DNA of 64,000 bases. Origin: Papiliotrema nemorosa. Taxonomy: Eukaryota; Basidiomycota; Tremellomycetes; Tremellales; Rhynchogastremaceae. Below the pieces are notes generated by a model. It ran no database searches. It saw nothing but the letters and a program-made list of their open reading frames with translations, and was not told where the DNA came from. Below are positions 11,246-23,234 of this stretch, piece after piece; within the stretch, counting starts at the first letter, position 1, and every line of letters starts with the position of its first letter. The DNA lies in NCBI GenBank assembly GCA_032158125.1, contig JASKOT010000028.1, positions 62,001 through 126,000 on the forward strand, given 5' to 3'. The position numbers and the translations under genes were made by a program.

Positions 11246-12762
11246 ACTGTGCCAGCAGTGAATGTGTGTGGTAACAAGCTGTTATGCTGTATGACACGTT
11301 GTGGTCATCGATCTCCTCCTCGCAGCGGGTGGCAAACCCGGAAAAGTGGCAAAACATCATGAAAGGTTCCCTCTGCTCCTATATATCCTATATATTTCCA
11401 GACGATTCTAGGTCGGGGTTGATCCATGATCTGACTCCTCAGCCTCATACCTACTGTGTAATCGCTTTCATGTATTCCAGCCTCTCGCTACCGAGACGAT
11501 TCCTCCTGGCATGGTCACTGGTCACAGTCCACTTTGCATATTCCTGTTGAAACTCGCCACTGTGGGTACATCTAACTGAGCATTCTGCGATATCTCGCTT
11601 TCATCTACGTGCGGACCTTCTGTATCGGATCCCTTAGGATTTTATGCTGTGTACGGCTCGGTGCGTGTGGTCCTGAATTGCAGGCATCAACCGAAGTAGA
11701 CCGTTGGCGTTTCCGATAACATACCCCTTAAGGTCATTTTTGCTATTATGGTACGCCTTCGTGAGTCTCATCGTGGGTGCCTGCCTTGAACAACAATCGG
11801 TCGAAGACCCATACATGGTTTGTAAGTCAAAGCCGGATGTATGAGCTCAGGAGCCTGAATATTTGACATCATTTGAGTCTCGTTTCGGATGGCTCGAATG
11901 CCGATCTGCTGATTCGCGAGAATGGGAGCTGGATCCCGGTTCCAGCCATGGTCCACAGTGGGGAGGGCCAGCTCGGTTATCGTTGACCTTTTAAGAACCG
12001 AGGATCGCTCAGGTCCCGGTCTTCCCAACTCGTTAGGCACGCAGACCACTTCATGACGCCTATCAAGCGATTCACCCATCACTTTCTCATATGCTAGGAA
12101 GAGGACCATACGCCGGGTGCCAGTGGTTCTCGTATTCACGTACTCTACTGAGAAGTTCAATACACGACTCTTCTATAGCTAGTACGCGAGGTGAAGGGCT
12201 GCGGCGATTGAGCGAGATGAGACGTTGTGAATGGGGAGTGTTCGTTTTTGCTGAAACAGCCATTTTTCCCATTACGGAATCGTCTCGACGCAAACTATAC
12301 AACCGATAGTCTGACCACGACTCAATGGGATCTCCCTGCTCCCGGGCGCAAGCAAACTATGCACAACTGCCGCCCGGGGCATTGCTCGGTGGTTACACTC
12401 ATTCGGGATAGCGGTGGCTTGGCGGAAGCTAATGAAGAATAAGTTTGTCCACAATACTCTTTCGGCATGGTACGTTTGGGTTACGTTGGGTTGGCCCATG
12501 GGGGCTAAGCCAAAATTGGTCTGGTCTCATGTATGTGGATGCTATTCTTATATTCAGCGACTTGTTCTCACACAAAAAGAAGATCTCCTGCGGATCTGCG
12601 TAGATGACTGCAAATGTCTTCTGGACACCAAGACGCACATTCGTGAATACTATCTACATTACTCTTGGTCGACTTCACTGTCCCCTACGCGCCTGCAGGG
12701 CATAACAATCGTCCTCCGATAGGCATCTCATAATAGGTCCAGGGCCTTACGAAAAGTCGACG
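11246..12762. other. Long divergent intergenic region (1.5 kb)
   Basis: It separates the divergent BI-1 and receptor-like genes and is the longest gene-free stretch in the window. It carries the TATA-like repeats near 11380. Small frames on both strands have no recognisable motif and no convincing splice continuation. No tRNA or snoRNA box pair was recognised. It probably holds two promoters and long 5' UTRs. Confidence 0.45.
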
Positions 12763-15221
12763 ATGGGGATGGACGGGCTGCATGTGGAAAAGATCAATTG
12801 GGGGTCGGTGAGCGACAACCTGGACTTTCAAGTCACCTCCCATCAATCATGGGTGAGTCTCATCCAATCTCATGGTCTAGCAAAGGAGCTTATTGCAGGT
12901 CATCAACGTGATCATGTCTGTAGGGTCCGGTCTGTCCCTGCTCATGTGTGCTTTCGTTTTACTCTCAGCGGCATGGATACACACCTTTCCCAAGTCGAAG
13001 ACCTACATGGATAGACTGTCTTTCCGGTTGTTACTCTGGTCGATGGGCTTTCAAGTGATCTACGACATTGCGCATCTGTCGCTCTACGCTCCGGTACGTC
13101 GATCCCTCAACTGGTCACACTTAGGAGCTGAAATATAGACGGCGATCATGAAGCATAATCAAGCTGGATGCGCAGCGGGCATGTTCTTCCGATTGATGGG
13201 GATCAATGTGTATGTCCATATACACATGTGGGCTTCTCAGTTGACAAACAGGGTCAACTTCCTCTTCACGTGTATCGCAATCAACCTCATGCTCACCATC
13301 GTTTTCGAGATTAGTCCCGTCGAATATCGTATGGCTGATCCCTGTCCCGATGATTCTACCTATAATTGACACTATAGACCTGGAGAAAGTGTATTTAGGA
13401 GGGTCGATCTCGATTGGAATCCTCATACCTGTTATAGCGACGAGTCTGGGTGCTTTTGGATGGGACAACATCTTTCACAATTGGTGCGTCGTCATGGTGT
13501 CTGCAGAACGTCGAGCTGACTTTCAGCTATTTCGCGCCCAGTGAGCATCGCGATGGTCAATGAGGAGACACTGACGATCAGTCGAGAGGGAACTGCGAGT
13601 CAAGCACTTCATTTTCGACCTTGTGAGTGCGATGAGCTCAATGTCGGAACCGCGAACAATGCTCATCAGCCAGTATCTTTGGCAAAGTCTCGCATGTATC
13701 ATCGCGAGCGTATGCGTCATCATCGTGAGTTCGATACACATATCAATAATGCGCCATTATTCATTTACAGACCCTAGTCAGGCTCTTCCGACAGACAAGA
13801 GCCACCAAGCGAGCCACAACATTCGCGGCGCTGCGTTCCGTCACCGAGTCTACACCGTCATCGAACGGCCTGTCAATCCACTCGAAGCGCACGGCCAGGG
13901 GATGGTTCTTGCGCAAGGCATTGTCCTCCAGCGAGTATGAAGAATCGACAATGACAATGTACCAGCTGCAGGACAAGCTGTACGGCATCGCCCTGAGGAT
14001 ATCAGTCTACCCGATTGTCCTGATCTTCCTCAATTCCTTTGTCACTGGTGAGTGATGTTCTTGAACCCCGCCGATGCTCATACTGATTCCATCTAGCCGG
14101 TGACCTGTATACAGCCGTGAAGGGATCGATGCACTCGCATCAAGCTTTATGGCTGACGTCGATCCACATGTCGATCTGCGGCGCTCGTGGCGTCTTCTTT
14201 GCCTCTGTACGTGGATACAAGAGTCCAGAGAGGTGCACCGTTGATAAAGCAGGTGTGCATCTTTGTCGATCCATGCCTTTTACGAGGTATCAGAGCGGCA
14301 CTTCAAGAGCGAAAGCAACGGAAGCCCAGGACAGAAGAGGCTCTGCTTGCGCAAGTGAGTTACCCGATGAAGATGTCGAGCATTCTCTAACGTATGTAGC
14401 GTGAAGGTGACGATCTTACGCCCGGTCAGGAGCTTGTGGAGGTTAAGCCGGCCAAAAACTGCGCAGATTACTCGCCCAAATTCATTCCCCAAGGACAAAC
14501 ACCTCTGGAGCTGGGTTACGACCCGTTTTCGCTCTCACCTTTCGCTTCTGATTTACTCAATGAGTCAAAGGAGACTACAACACCCATTTTGCCATATCAA
14601 GGTCACGGTGGACCATCGAGGCGCACACGCAACGACTCGGAAATCTCCATGGACTTTGCACAAGCTCTCGCTGCTTCCGGTCCTGCAGCCTCACTACCTG
14701 GGTTCCAATCAAGGAAAACGTCCACATTGGATTTCCAAACTGCCTTGGCGATGCAGGGTACACCAAAAGTGGTCGCGGCACCCTTTGACGCGGCGTACAG
14801 CATGACTCCTGTCCACTCGTCGACGGTAGTCAACACCAATCCAGGCGACCAATCGTTTTTGGGCAGACCACAGGGACAACTCAGGGCGAGTAGACAGACG
14901 TCTGGTGGTTCTATCGGCATGAACACTGCACTCGGACTTGAGCCTAGCCCATCACAGTCGTTGAGCCCGGTGGGACTGGATACGAGGGGAGGACCGGGTG
15001 CCAGCGGTCCAGCATTAGGTTACCGGAGAGACTCCTCAAGAGCCGATAATCATCATAAAGGCTTGGAAGAGGAAGCACATATCGATGGTGAAAGCGGGAA
15101 GGAGACAAGTGGGTCAGCGTCCGCTGGGGAGGTCATGAGATTGCGCAGACAAGCGCGGAAGCGTAATGAATGGGTTAGAGGGTTGGAAAAGCTGTACGAG
15201 GAGGCCGAGGCTCAGTTGTGA
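12763..15221 (+). CDS. Seven-transmembrane receptor-like protein, copy 1
   Basis: Twelve exons joined by frame: 12763-12852, 12899-13093, 13139-13209, 13252-13328, 13378-13483, 13527-13540, 13582-13622, 13674-13724, 13771-14047, 14097-14206, 14253-14354 and 14400-15221, for 651 aa. The first half has seven hydrophobic segments, beginning with INVIMSVGSGLSLLMCAF and including NFLFTCIAINLMLTIVFEI, ISIGILIPVIATSLGAF and LWQSLACIIASVCVII. The motif DRLSFRLLLWSMG follows the first segment, as in basidiomycete GPCR-like proteins related to cAMP-receptor or Git3 types. A loop of about 60 residues precedes helix six. The C-terminal 275 residues are Ser/Pro-rich and end in KLYEEAEAQL, a motif shared with the paralogue at 60.6 kb. 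A G-protein coupled sensor role is inferred; no ligand can be named. Confidence 0.78.
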
Positions 15222-15508
15222 TATGCCAGACAGGCTTGGAGACTGGTGTACTGGATCTAGTTGTAAACGTATCGAAGTATCTGTTGGTGTCGGATGCAAA
15301 ACAGGCGATGAGCAAGAGTCCAGTCATTGACACGCTCAGGGATCGACGAGGCGGGACCTGAGAGATCGACGCCACATGCATCACCAACAGGGGGGTCATT
15401 CAACGTGTGCCCAAGCCATTTTGCAAACATCTCGTCTCTTTTCGTCTTTGTATAGATACTAGACTTCTTAGATTCTCATAGGACACACCGAGGAACAATC
15501 AGCTCAAC

Positions 15509-17637
15509 ATGGCTTCACACCAGAACGAAGAGGCTAGAGGGTCTCCAGGTAAGTGATAGCTCAGTTGACGCATGCCATATTGATGTCCAGGCAATTTCAC
15601 CATGATGCAGTTTTTCGAGTGTGTCCATTGACGAGGAGCTCAATGCAGGTCGGCCGCTGATATACAGGTGGTATGCCGAGGGGAAAGGTGTGCACTGGAA
15701 GAAGTATGAGCAGGAGAGTGAGCGTCTGAGCTCGATGGGAATTACTGCCTGTTGGATCCCTCGTAAGTGCAACGACGCGTATGATACCAAAGCTGAGCGA
15801 TTAGCACCCACCAAAGGATCCAGCCAGTAAGCCCAAGAGTGTTAAAATGGTGCCTGCGCTGACGGATAGGGATGGAACCGGATACGATATGTATGTTCTT
15901 CCTCTCAAGCCGTTCTGATGGTAGCTATGATATCTGGGACTTGGGAGAGTTTGACCAGAAAGGAGGTGTCCGAACCAACTGGGGTACCAAGGACGAGCTG
16001 TTGAGTGCTATCAAGGCGGCCAAGGAGAAAGGCATCATCACCTACATTGACGCAGTCATGAACCACAAGTAGGTCTCAGTGATCTGTTGCACAGCCCAGA
16101 AGCTCATACCGCAGGGCGGGAGCGGACGACAAGGAGGAGTTCCTGGCTACCATGGTCGACCAGAGCGACCGAACGAAGACGGTCGGAGAGATGCACAACA
16201 TCGAAGGCTGGACCAAGTTTGATTTCCCGGGCAGGGGAGACAAATACTCGGACATGAAATGGGTCAGTCGGAACAGCGATAGGGGAGAGTCTGCTTGGTG
16301 CTGACGCCTGAATAGAACTACAACCACTTCACTGGGGTGGACTATGATGCCAAGACTGAGACTAATGCCATCTTCAAGGTAGGCCAACCAAGGAGCAATG
16401 CTCGGCAAGCTGAGATAGCAGATTCAAGGAGACGGGAAAACCTGGGCGTCCGACGTCGACAAGGAGAACAAGAACTATGATTACCTTATGTTTGTGAGTA
16501 TCAAGATACCCGCAGAACAGTACCGCTAACATTATACAGGCCGACAGTATGTATCGAGCCATGCCGGGAGATCGGAGCTGACATCGTAGTCGACCACAGT
16601 CATCCGGACGTCGCGAAGGAGTTTTTGTGAGTTCAAAGCTTCCCATCTGGGTGATGCTGACTTTTGCAGCAAATGGGGAAACTGGATCTTGAAAGAGACT
16701 GGAGCATATGGATTCAGATTTGACGCGGTCAAGCATATCTCTGTGAGCCCAGCGCACGTCTGAATGTGGGTCGAGACTGACGCTTAGCAACACTTCATCG
16801 CCGACTTTGTCAAAGATGTTCGATCTGGAGAGAGTGGACGACCCAAGGCATTCTGTGTTGGAGAATTCTGGAAAGACTCTGTCGATTCGCTCGTCAAGTA
16901 TATCGAAGGTCTCGGAACCCAATTCTCCTGCTTCGACTCGTGTCTCCAGAACAACTTTTTCGAGGCGGGTGAGGCCAAGGAGGGCTACGATTTGCGACAG
17001 ATCTTCGACAATACTTTGACGCAAAGACGGCCCATCGATAGTGTGACCTTGGTCGAGAACCACGATACTCAGAAAGGCCAGTCGCTTGAACGATCAGTCT
17101 CTTCCGGTTTCAAACCCCTCGCCTATGCGCTCATTCTGATGCGTGTGGATGGATACCCGTAAGTCTACCTTCAGTCGCGCTTGCGTGCTGACACGCCCCA
17201 GTTGTGTATTCTATGGTGACTTGTACGGTACTGGTGGAGAGAACCCTCAACAGCCCATCAGCCAACTCGAGGATATCGTCCGATGCAGAAAACTCTTTGC
17301 GTACGGAGAACAGGTCGATCACTGGGATCACCCCAACTGTGTCGCTTGGTTGCGAAAGGGTGACGAAGAGCATGACCCGAGTGTCACTGTCATCTGCAAT
17401 GGAAAGGCAGACGGATCGAAAAAGGTCGAGGTGGGCAAGGAACATGCCGGCGAGAAATGGACCGATGCGATGGGCTGGCACCAAGGGGAAGTCACCATTG
17501 ACGAAGGTAAGGGAGACGTTGTCCGCGATCGACCGAACTGACGACTAGATGGATGGGCAGAATTCTACTCGCCTCCGGAGAGTATTTCCATCTGGACCAA
17601 GACGGATGCACGAGGGCGGAAAGAGTTCAAAAAGTAA
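15509..17637 (+). CDS. Cytosolic alpha-amylase (GH13)
   Basis: It hydrolyses alpha-1,4 glucan links; without a signal peptide it should act on intracellular glycogen or on primers for alpha-glucan synthesis. Fourteen short introns were placed by frame, giving roughly 490 aa. The start MASHQNEEAR leads into NFTMMQFFEWYAEGKGVHW, the typical N-terminus of bacterial-like intracellular amylases. Catalytic residues are visible: Asp nucleophile in YGFRFDAVKHI, acid/base Glu in FCVGEFWKDS, and the transition-state Asp in LVENHDTQKGQ. CVFYGDLYG and the C-terminal beta domain with SISIWTKTDARGRKEF complete the fold. One exon is only 7 nt (16540-16546), coding Ala-Asp and the first base of Ile in FADIDHSHPDV. 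It ends at TAA 17635-17637, 394 bp before the next ATG on the same strand. Confidence 0.92.
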
Positions 17638-18030
17638 TCAAAGTCGGCGGATAGACCACTAGATGAGGACACCCGCGCGGAATAGAGGCAATGCCAGGCG
17701 GTGCAGATTTCTTATTTCATTGTCGGTCGGCATTGTAGAGTTTGTCTTGTCTTTTGTGGTGTACTGGTGTATGTTTTGTTCTCATTTCCCCCTCATTTGG
17801 CTGTATCGAACGTGAGACTCGGCGTCGAGGTATCAGCTACCGAAGTCGGAAGCGGGCAGCGGGCAGCTCGACGACCGCGCGGTGCAACAGCACCTCTTCG
17901 GGGGAAATCCCCGACAAGCTAATCGATTACAACACAGCGCACAGAGCAACGGTGAGAAGGTAAAAGCACTCTGCGCACATGCACAATCTTGGTAGTCGAC
18001 TCGACATTCCTCTACGATCGCACGATCATC
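17638..18030. other. Spacer between amylase and GT28 genes
   Basis: It contains the amylase 3' UTR and the promoter of the glycosyltransferase. An alternative in-frame start of the downstream gene lies at 17989. Nothing else was recognised. Confidence 0.45.
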
Positions 18031-21000
18031 ATGCACGAGAAGGGCAAAGAACGAGCAGACTATTATAATGCTGGTGTGTCGAGGCCAGAGGCTAGTGGAT
18101 CACAAAGCGCTCAGCCGGATGGTCCAACTTCATCCTCCAAGGGTGTCCTTCCAGAGTATGCCCCGACCTCGGATGGGACAGACTTGACAGATTTACTCTC
18201 CGAAGAAGGTGAGCTGTCTAGCCCATCAATCATCACCGTTGACTGATAACTAGACCCCGCACCGCCCTTCGATTCGACAGAAGATCTCCGGCCTTCAGAT
18301 AAAGACACGGCAGGAAGGATAGAGATCTCTCTGAATCTCACCAAAAAGCTACCAGCACTGCCCGATGCAGCTAGTCTCAGCGAGGGGAGCAGTGATCATT
18401 GGGATCAGGGATTGGATCCACACAACTCGAATTGTCCCCCTCTGAACATTGTTATATTCATCGTGGGATCCCGCGGTGAGTCCTCCAGACCTCAATCCTT
18501 CACGTGTAGTCAGGTCGCTAACATTGCAGGTGATGTTCAACCGTATATAGCTCTTGCTTTGGGCCTCATCAAGTCTGCGGGACACCGAGTTCGACTGGCT
18601 ACTCATGGAGAGTTCAAGGACTTTGTGTTGGATGCGAATAAGCACCTGAAGGGGCATAGATCGCCAACTGGAGAGTCTCTCGAGGGGAAACTGGAGTTCT
18701 TCGATGCGGGAGGTGATCCAAGGGAACTCATGGCATACATGGTCAAGAGTGAGTCTCCCATCTCTCACCTAACCCCAACATGGTTGGAGCTGACACGACA
18801 GATCCAGGTCTGATGCCTGGTATCGGGACCATCTTCAGCGGGGATATAGCCTCCAAGAAGAAGATGACGGCTCAATACATCCAAGGATTCTACAAATCAA
18901 CCTTCTTCCCTGATAGGTTGAATGGACCCTTCGCTGCCGATGCCATCATCTCCAACCCACCGGCTTTCGCACATATCCACGTAGCTCAAGCTCTCGGTAT
19001 ACCTCTCCACATGTCCTTCAGTGAGCCCTCCCTTACCTCGCTCGAGGTATACTGATGTTGTAGCTATGCCCTGGTCGCCCACCACTGCATTCCAGCACCC
19101 GCTCGTCACTATCAAAGAGTCAAACGCCGAAGCGGCAGTCACAAATTACATCTCGTTCAGTATGGCCGATATACTGTACGTCTCCCTGCAGGAGTCACTG
19201 GATGACACGCTGATATCAGGATGTGGCAAGGGCTAGGAACCCTCATCAACAAGTTCCGAACGTCCGCTCTGGGCTTGAATCGATTGACCTCGAAAGAAGG
19301 GCCATATATCCTGAACCGACTGAATATACCCTGGACATATTGCTGGAGTCAGGCTCTGTTACCCAAGCCCAAGGACTGGAAGAAGCAGATAGATATTGCC
19401 GGATTCTATTTCCTGGAAGGCTCAGCTGGATACACGCCCGATAAGGAGCTGGCAGCATTTCTGAAAGCTGGCTCGCCGCCGATATATATTGGGTAAGAGG
19501 ATACATGTTGTCGTCTGAGCAGAAGCTGATACACAGCTTTGGGTCCGTGCCCGTCAAAGATCCAGAAGCCATGACTCGTCAGTGGTTGAAGTGATGACTG
19601 TGACCATAGAGCTGATCATTAGGAGCCATATTCGAGGGTGTACAGAAAGCAGGCGTAAGAGCGCTGGTCAGTGCTGGCTGGGGTGGTCTCGGTGGGCTCG
19701 AGCCTCCAGCCGAGGTCTTTATCCTGAAAGGTGGGTGGCATGTGAACTTCCAAGCTTCAAAGCTGACTACCTTTAGGCAATATTCCACACGACTGGCTAT
19801 TTGCAGAAGGACGAGTGGCAGCTGTGTGTCATCATGGAGGTGAGCGCCGTGTTGCGCTTTGATCATGCACGATCTCTAGCTGAACTTCAAGGGGCCGGAA
19901 CCACAGCGATAGGGCTGAAGAATGGACTACCTACGATCATAGTACCTTTCTTCGGGGACCAGCAGTGAGTCTCTAGTCCCGAGGTGGGAAAGCAACCATT
20001 AACAGCCAGATTCTGGGGAGATATGGTCGCTCATGGCGGAGCGGGCCCAACCCCTATCCCCCCCAAACAGTTGACCGCCGAGAGGCTGGCTGAGGCTATA
20101 CAATTCGCTCATTCCGAACAGGCCGTCGCGGCTGCGGGAGTCATGGGGGAGACGATACGAGAGGAAGATGGTGTCGAGCAAGGCGTTGCAAGCTTTCATC
20201 GGAATCTTCCACTGCTCAACATGAGGTCTGTCATTGTGTCGGCTTACCGTGAATAAGTTGAGGGTGCTGATTGAATAGATGTGATGTCGATCCATCACGT
20301 GTAGCTGTCTGGTGGTCTGACAAACTTTGTCTGAGGCTCTCAGGAGCCGTTGCCAGTCTGCTAGATCAGCAGGGTCTGATTGACATGAGGGATCTGGAGA
20401 TGCTCAGTGAGCGAAATTACACTCGAGGTATTATTCAACGGTGCGCTGATATCTCCCCAGGGTCTAAGGAGTATGAAGTCATGAAACATCATGGAGATCC
20501 GTTGATCGGAACCTGGCAAGGAGTTGCACATATTCTTACCACCGCCGTCGAGGGGACCGCGAAGCTATTCTACAACCCGGTAAGTCTGCTTCCTTTAGCA
20601 GCGAGTTTCGTAGGACTTCAGAGTGAGGCTGACATGATCGCAGCTTCGCGGGGTTATGGAGCTTACATGGGGAGTATACGCCGCCAGTTGGGACGTCGTT
20701 TATGACATGTATGAAGGTTTCGACAATATTCCCGGGATGATAGGGTCCGACATCAGAGCAAAGGGCAAGGTCACCGATTGGAAGTCTGGGTTCAGGGAGG
20801 GCACTTATGGGCTGGGATACGGATTATGGGATGGAATCACTGGACTGATCACCGAACCCATTGCTGCTGTTAAACATGAAGGGCCAAAAGGTCTAGTTAC
20901 AGGTCTCGGACGTTCCGGTGAGTCGACAAGCTTCGCGACGGAGTGTTTGCTGTTGAATCTCGAGCTCATTGTGAAGCTGCCAATCTTTTTTCTCGACCAA

Positions 21001-22031
21001 TAGCCGGTAGCCTGGGCTTCTTCATGCTTCCAGCGCGAGGCATCGCTCAAAGTGTCATCTCGACCTTTCGGCGCACACCCGAGATGGTTTTCCGTGGACC
21101 TCGTACCGACCTCGGTCGGCTTGAGGCGGCAAAGCTGTCAAAGCCAGACAAAGATCGATTGGTCTCTACGTTCCACAATCTAATGCTAGAGACCAAAGCG
21201 CGACGCAAGACGCAACGGAAACGACGACATCGGGTGTTCTTGACTGGAGAAATGATGAAGGGAGCGGAGGGGGACATTGTGCCGCAGTATGAGGAGAGGT
21301 CTACCTTGTCCAGGACGCATAGTGGAGCCAGTGGATCTTCCCCGAGCGTTAGTACTGCTGGACCGTCGCGACAGCAAAGCATGGGAGTGTGGAGTCAGTC
21401 GAGCTCAGCCACAAGATCAGCCTTACCTAGTCCTTCCACGGCAGCGACATCGACGAGCATCTACAATTCGTTATCCGAAAGCCCGCTGGAAACCCCATCG
21501 AGACCTGATTTTCACACCCATCCCAGCTCGACATCTTCTAGCAAACCCATGTCGGCGAAACAGCTCGCCAAACAGGAGAAGAAGGAGCTAGAAGAGGCAG
21601 AGAAACAAGCTGCAAAGGCAGCCAAACAAGCCAAGAAGGATCAAGAAGAGGCGGAGAAAAGGGCACAATCGCTCGCAGACATGCAAGAGCGGAGAGAAAC
21701 GGCAGAACGAAGGGTATCAGGTGCGAGGGCGATTCTGGATGCCAAGTTGTCGGTCGCAGAGCGGAAACAACAGAGGGAAGAAGAGAAATATGCGTCCAAA
21801 GCTCAAACGAGGGAAGCGGTGATGGCGAATCGGATGATTAAAGCTAAAGGAGATCAAGCAAAGTTTGAAAAGATGGACGCGAAAGATAGGAAGAAATGGG
21901 AAGAAAAAGTGGCCAAGAGGGAAGCTGAGAGGGTCAAGAGTGTGGAGAATGCCGAGAGGTTACGTGCGGGTTTTGTCAAGGATGAAGCAAAGAGGCAGTT
22001 GAAGGAGAAGCAGAAGGACAAGAAGAGGTGA
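18031..22031 (+). CDS. GT28/UDP-glycosyltransferase (sterol-glucosyltransferase-like), copy 1
   Basis: Thirteen introns were placed by frame; the product is roughly 1100 aa. The N-terminal GT28 domain starts at [20 protein letters not shown] and contains RVRLATHGEFKDFVLD and MPWSPTTAFQHPL. The nucleotide-sugar domain has PPIYIGFGSVPV, then the hallmark [18 protein letters not shown] and IVPFFGDQQFWGDMV, as in fungal and plant sterol 3-beta-glucosyltransferases (Atg26 type). The PH and GRAM domains of Atg26 are absent. Downstream is a segment GLWDGITGLITEPI followed by PARGIAQSV, resembling the GLV/P-rich C-terminal motif of Vps13 and Atg2. The last 200 residues are a Lys/Glu/Ala-rich coiled coil. 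The acceptor may be a sterol or other lipid; this is inference. A paralogue begins 9.7 kb further on. Confidence 0.84.
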
Positions 22032-22384
22032 TCAGGGATGATATGTATGGTGGCCTCGTTACTGTATAGCTTTATACTGTGTCTGTACTGTACATTTCGG
22101 ACAACTTAGATGCAATCTGAACACGGTCTGCTCATGTATACGCGTAATCATTCCCAGGCTGTACGAGCCATAGGACTGGATGTGGGAGTACATACTAGCT
22201 CCACTGTGCAGTGCAGTCGAACTCCCACATTCATCAGCCACGACCTAAACCGAAGCATCTGTACTGATTCAGCCCTCTTTCCACTATGCCGGATTGCAGT
22301 AGATCCACCCTGCTCCCGTTTGTGTCGGCTCTATAGGCGCCGCATGCGGTTGCGTAGGGGATAGCTTGAATGTCTCGTCTTTTG
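22032..22384. other. Convergent spacer
   Basis: This is the 3' side of the GT28 gene and of the small secreted protein gene. No feature was recognised. Confidence 0.45.
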
Positions 22385-22914
22385 TCAATTGCGAGCTGAT
22401 TCCGATCCCGCACTATTAGTACTGTCAGTTGCGGCCCTTTCCACCTAAATGTGCACCGAGATCACTAGGTCGACGCGATGAGAGAAGCATCACGATGAGG
22501 ATGGGAATCAAGGTTAAGATCGAAAGGGAGTGGACTTACCGACATTGTGGATGTCGGAACACCATTACATCCCTGATTAGGATCATCATACCAAGCCATA
22601 CCAAATGTATACTGAGTCCAATTGGCATTGAATCCCAATTCGATATACTGATTACACGTTCCCCAAGTATCGTACACATACGCGTAGACCCCCGATTCCG
22701 CTTTGAGGGATACTCTCGCTGGACGGGAGGTTGTAGCGCATAAAGAGGTCAATGAAGGGGTGGCAGAAGAGGGTTTGACGGTTACTTGAGTTGGGGATGG
22801 TAGATGGGTAGCAGGCCAGGAGCGACATGAAGTTGTGGATACCATCCAGGGATCTTGCATTGCTTCGCCTAGGGCTAGGGGGAGGAGTAGTAAGGTGAGA
22901 GTGAGGTGACGCAT
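22385..22914 (-). CDS. Small secreted protein, unrecognised
   Basis: Exon 1 is 22914-22540 and a proposed exon 2 is 22444-22385, giving 144 aa. The start MRHLTLTLLLLPLALGEA is a clear signal peptide; an ATG at 22938 would place eight residues before it. The mature part has a Ser/Thr/Pro-rich stretch, then Tyr/Trp/Asn-rich sequence (YVYDTWGTCNQYIELGF, YTFGMAWYDDPNQGC) with four or five cysteines, which suggests an extracellular disulfide-bonded domain. The second exon is less certain: if the acceptor at the nearer CTAG is used, the protein stops right after the junction. I do not recognise a family. It may be a cell-wall or effector-like protein, but nothing shows that directly. Confidence 0.6.
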
Positions 22915-23234
22915 CGGGCTGCTGGCTGGGGTATACAAGACTGTATCGACGGTATCAGTTTAGACAATAGGTGTCCTAGTATCTGCTCCCCAACGAGTGG
23001 TAGTCCCACTGACACACTGTCGTTGCCTCTGTTTGCCTCTATCCATCGTCTTGCAAGCACGTTCAAAGGATGTCTGGGGTAGGTGACGAGGAGTATTTCA
23101 GTCAAAGGATCAGACCGATATCGCAAGGACGAAACTAGTACGGCAGCCAGTCTGATCAGTCGATCAACGAGAAAAGCTGGAATTTACGGTGCATAAGCGA
23201 TACTCAGTATTGAATGAAACGGTCAGAGGATTGA

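Noticed and set aside
11870..11930. Bases resembling a tRNA B box (GGCTCGAATGCC)
   Set aside because: No matching A box at the right distance and no cloverleaf could be drawn.
11768..12160. A 130-codon minus-strand frame in the long intergenic region
   Set aside because: No motif, no plausible signal or splice extension, and composition like the flanking non-coding DNA.
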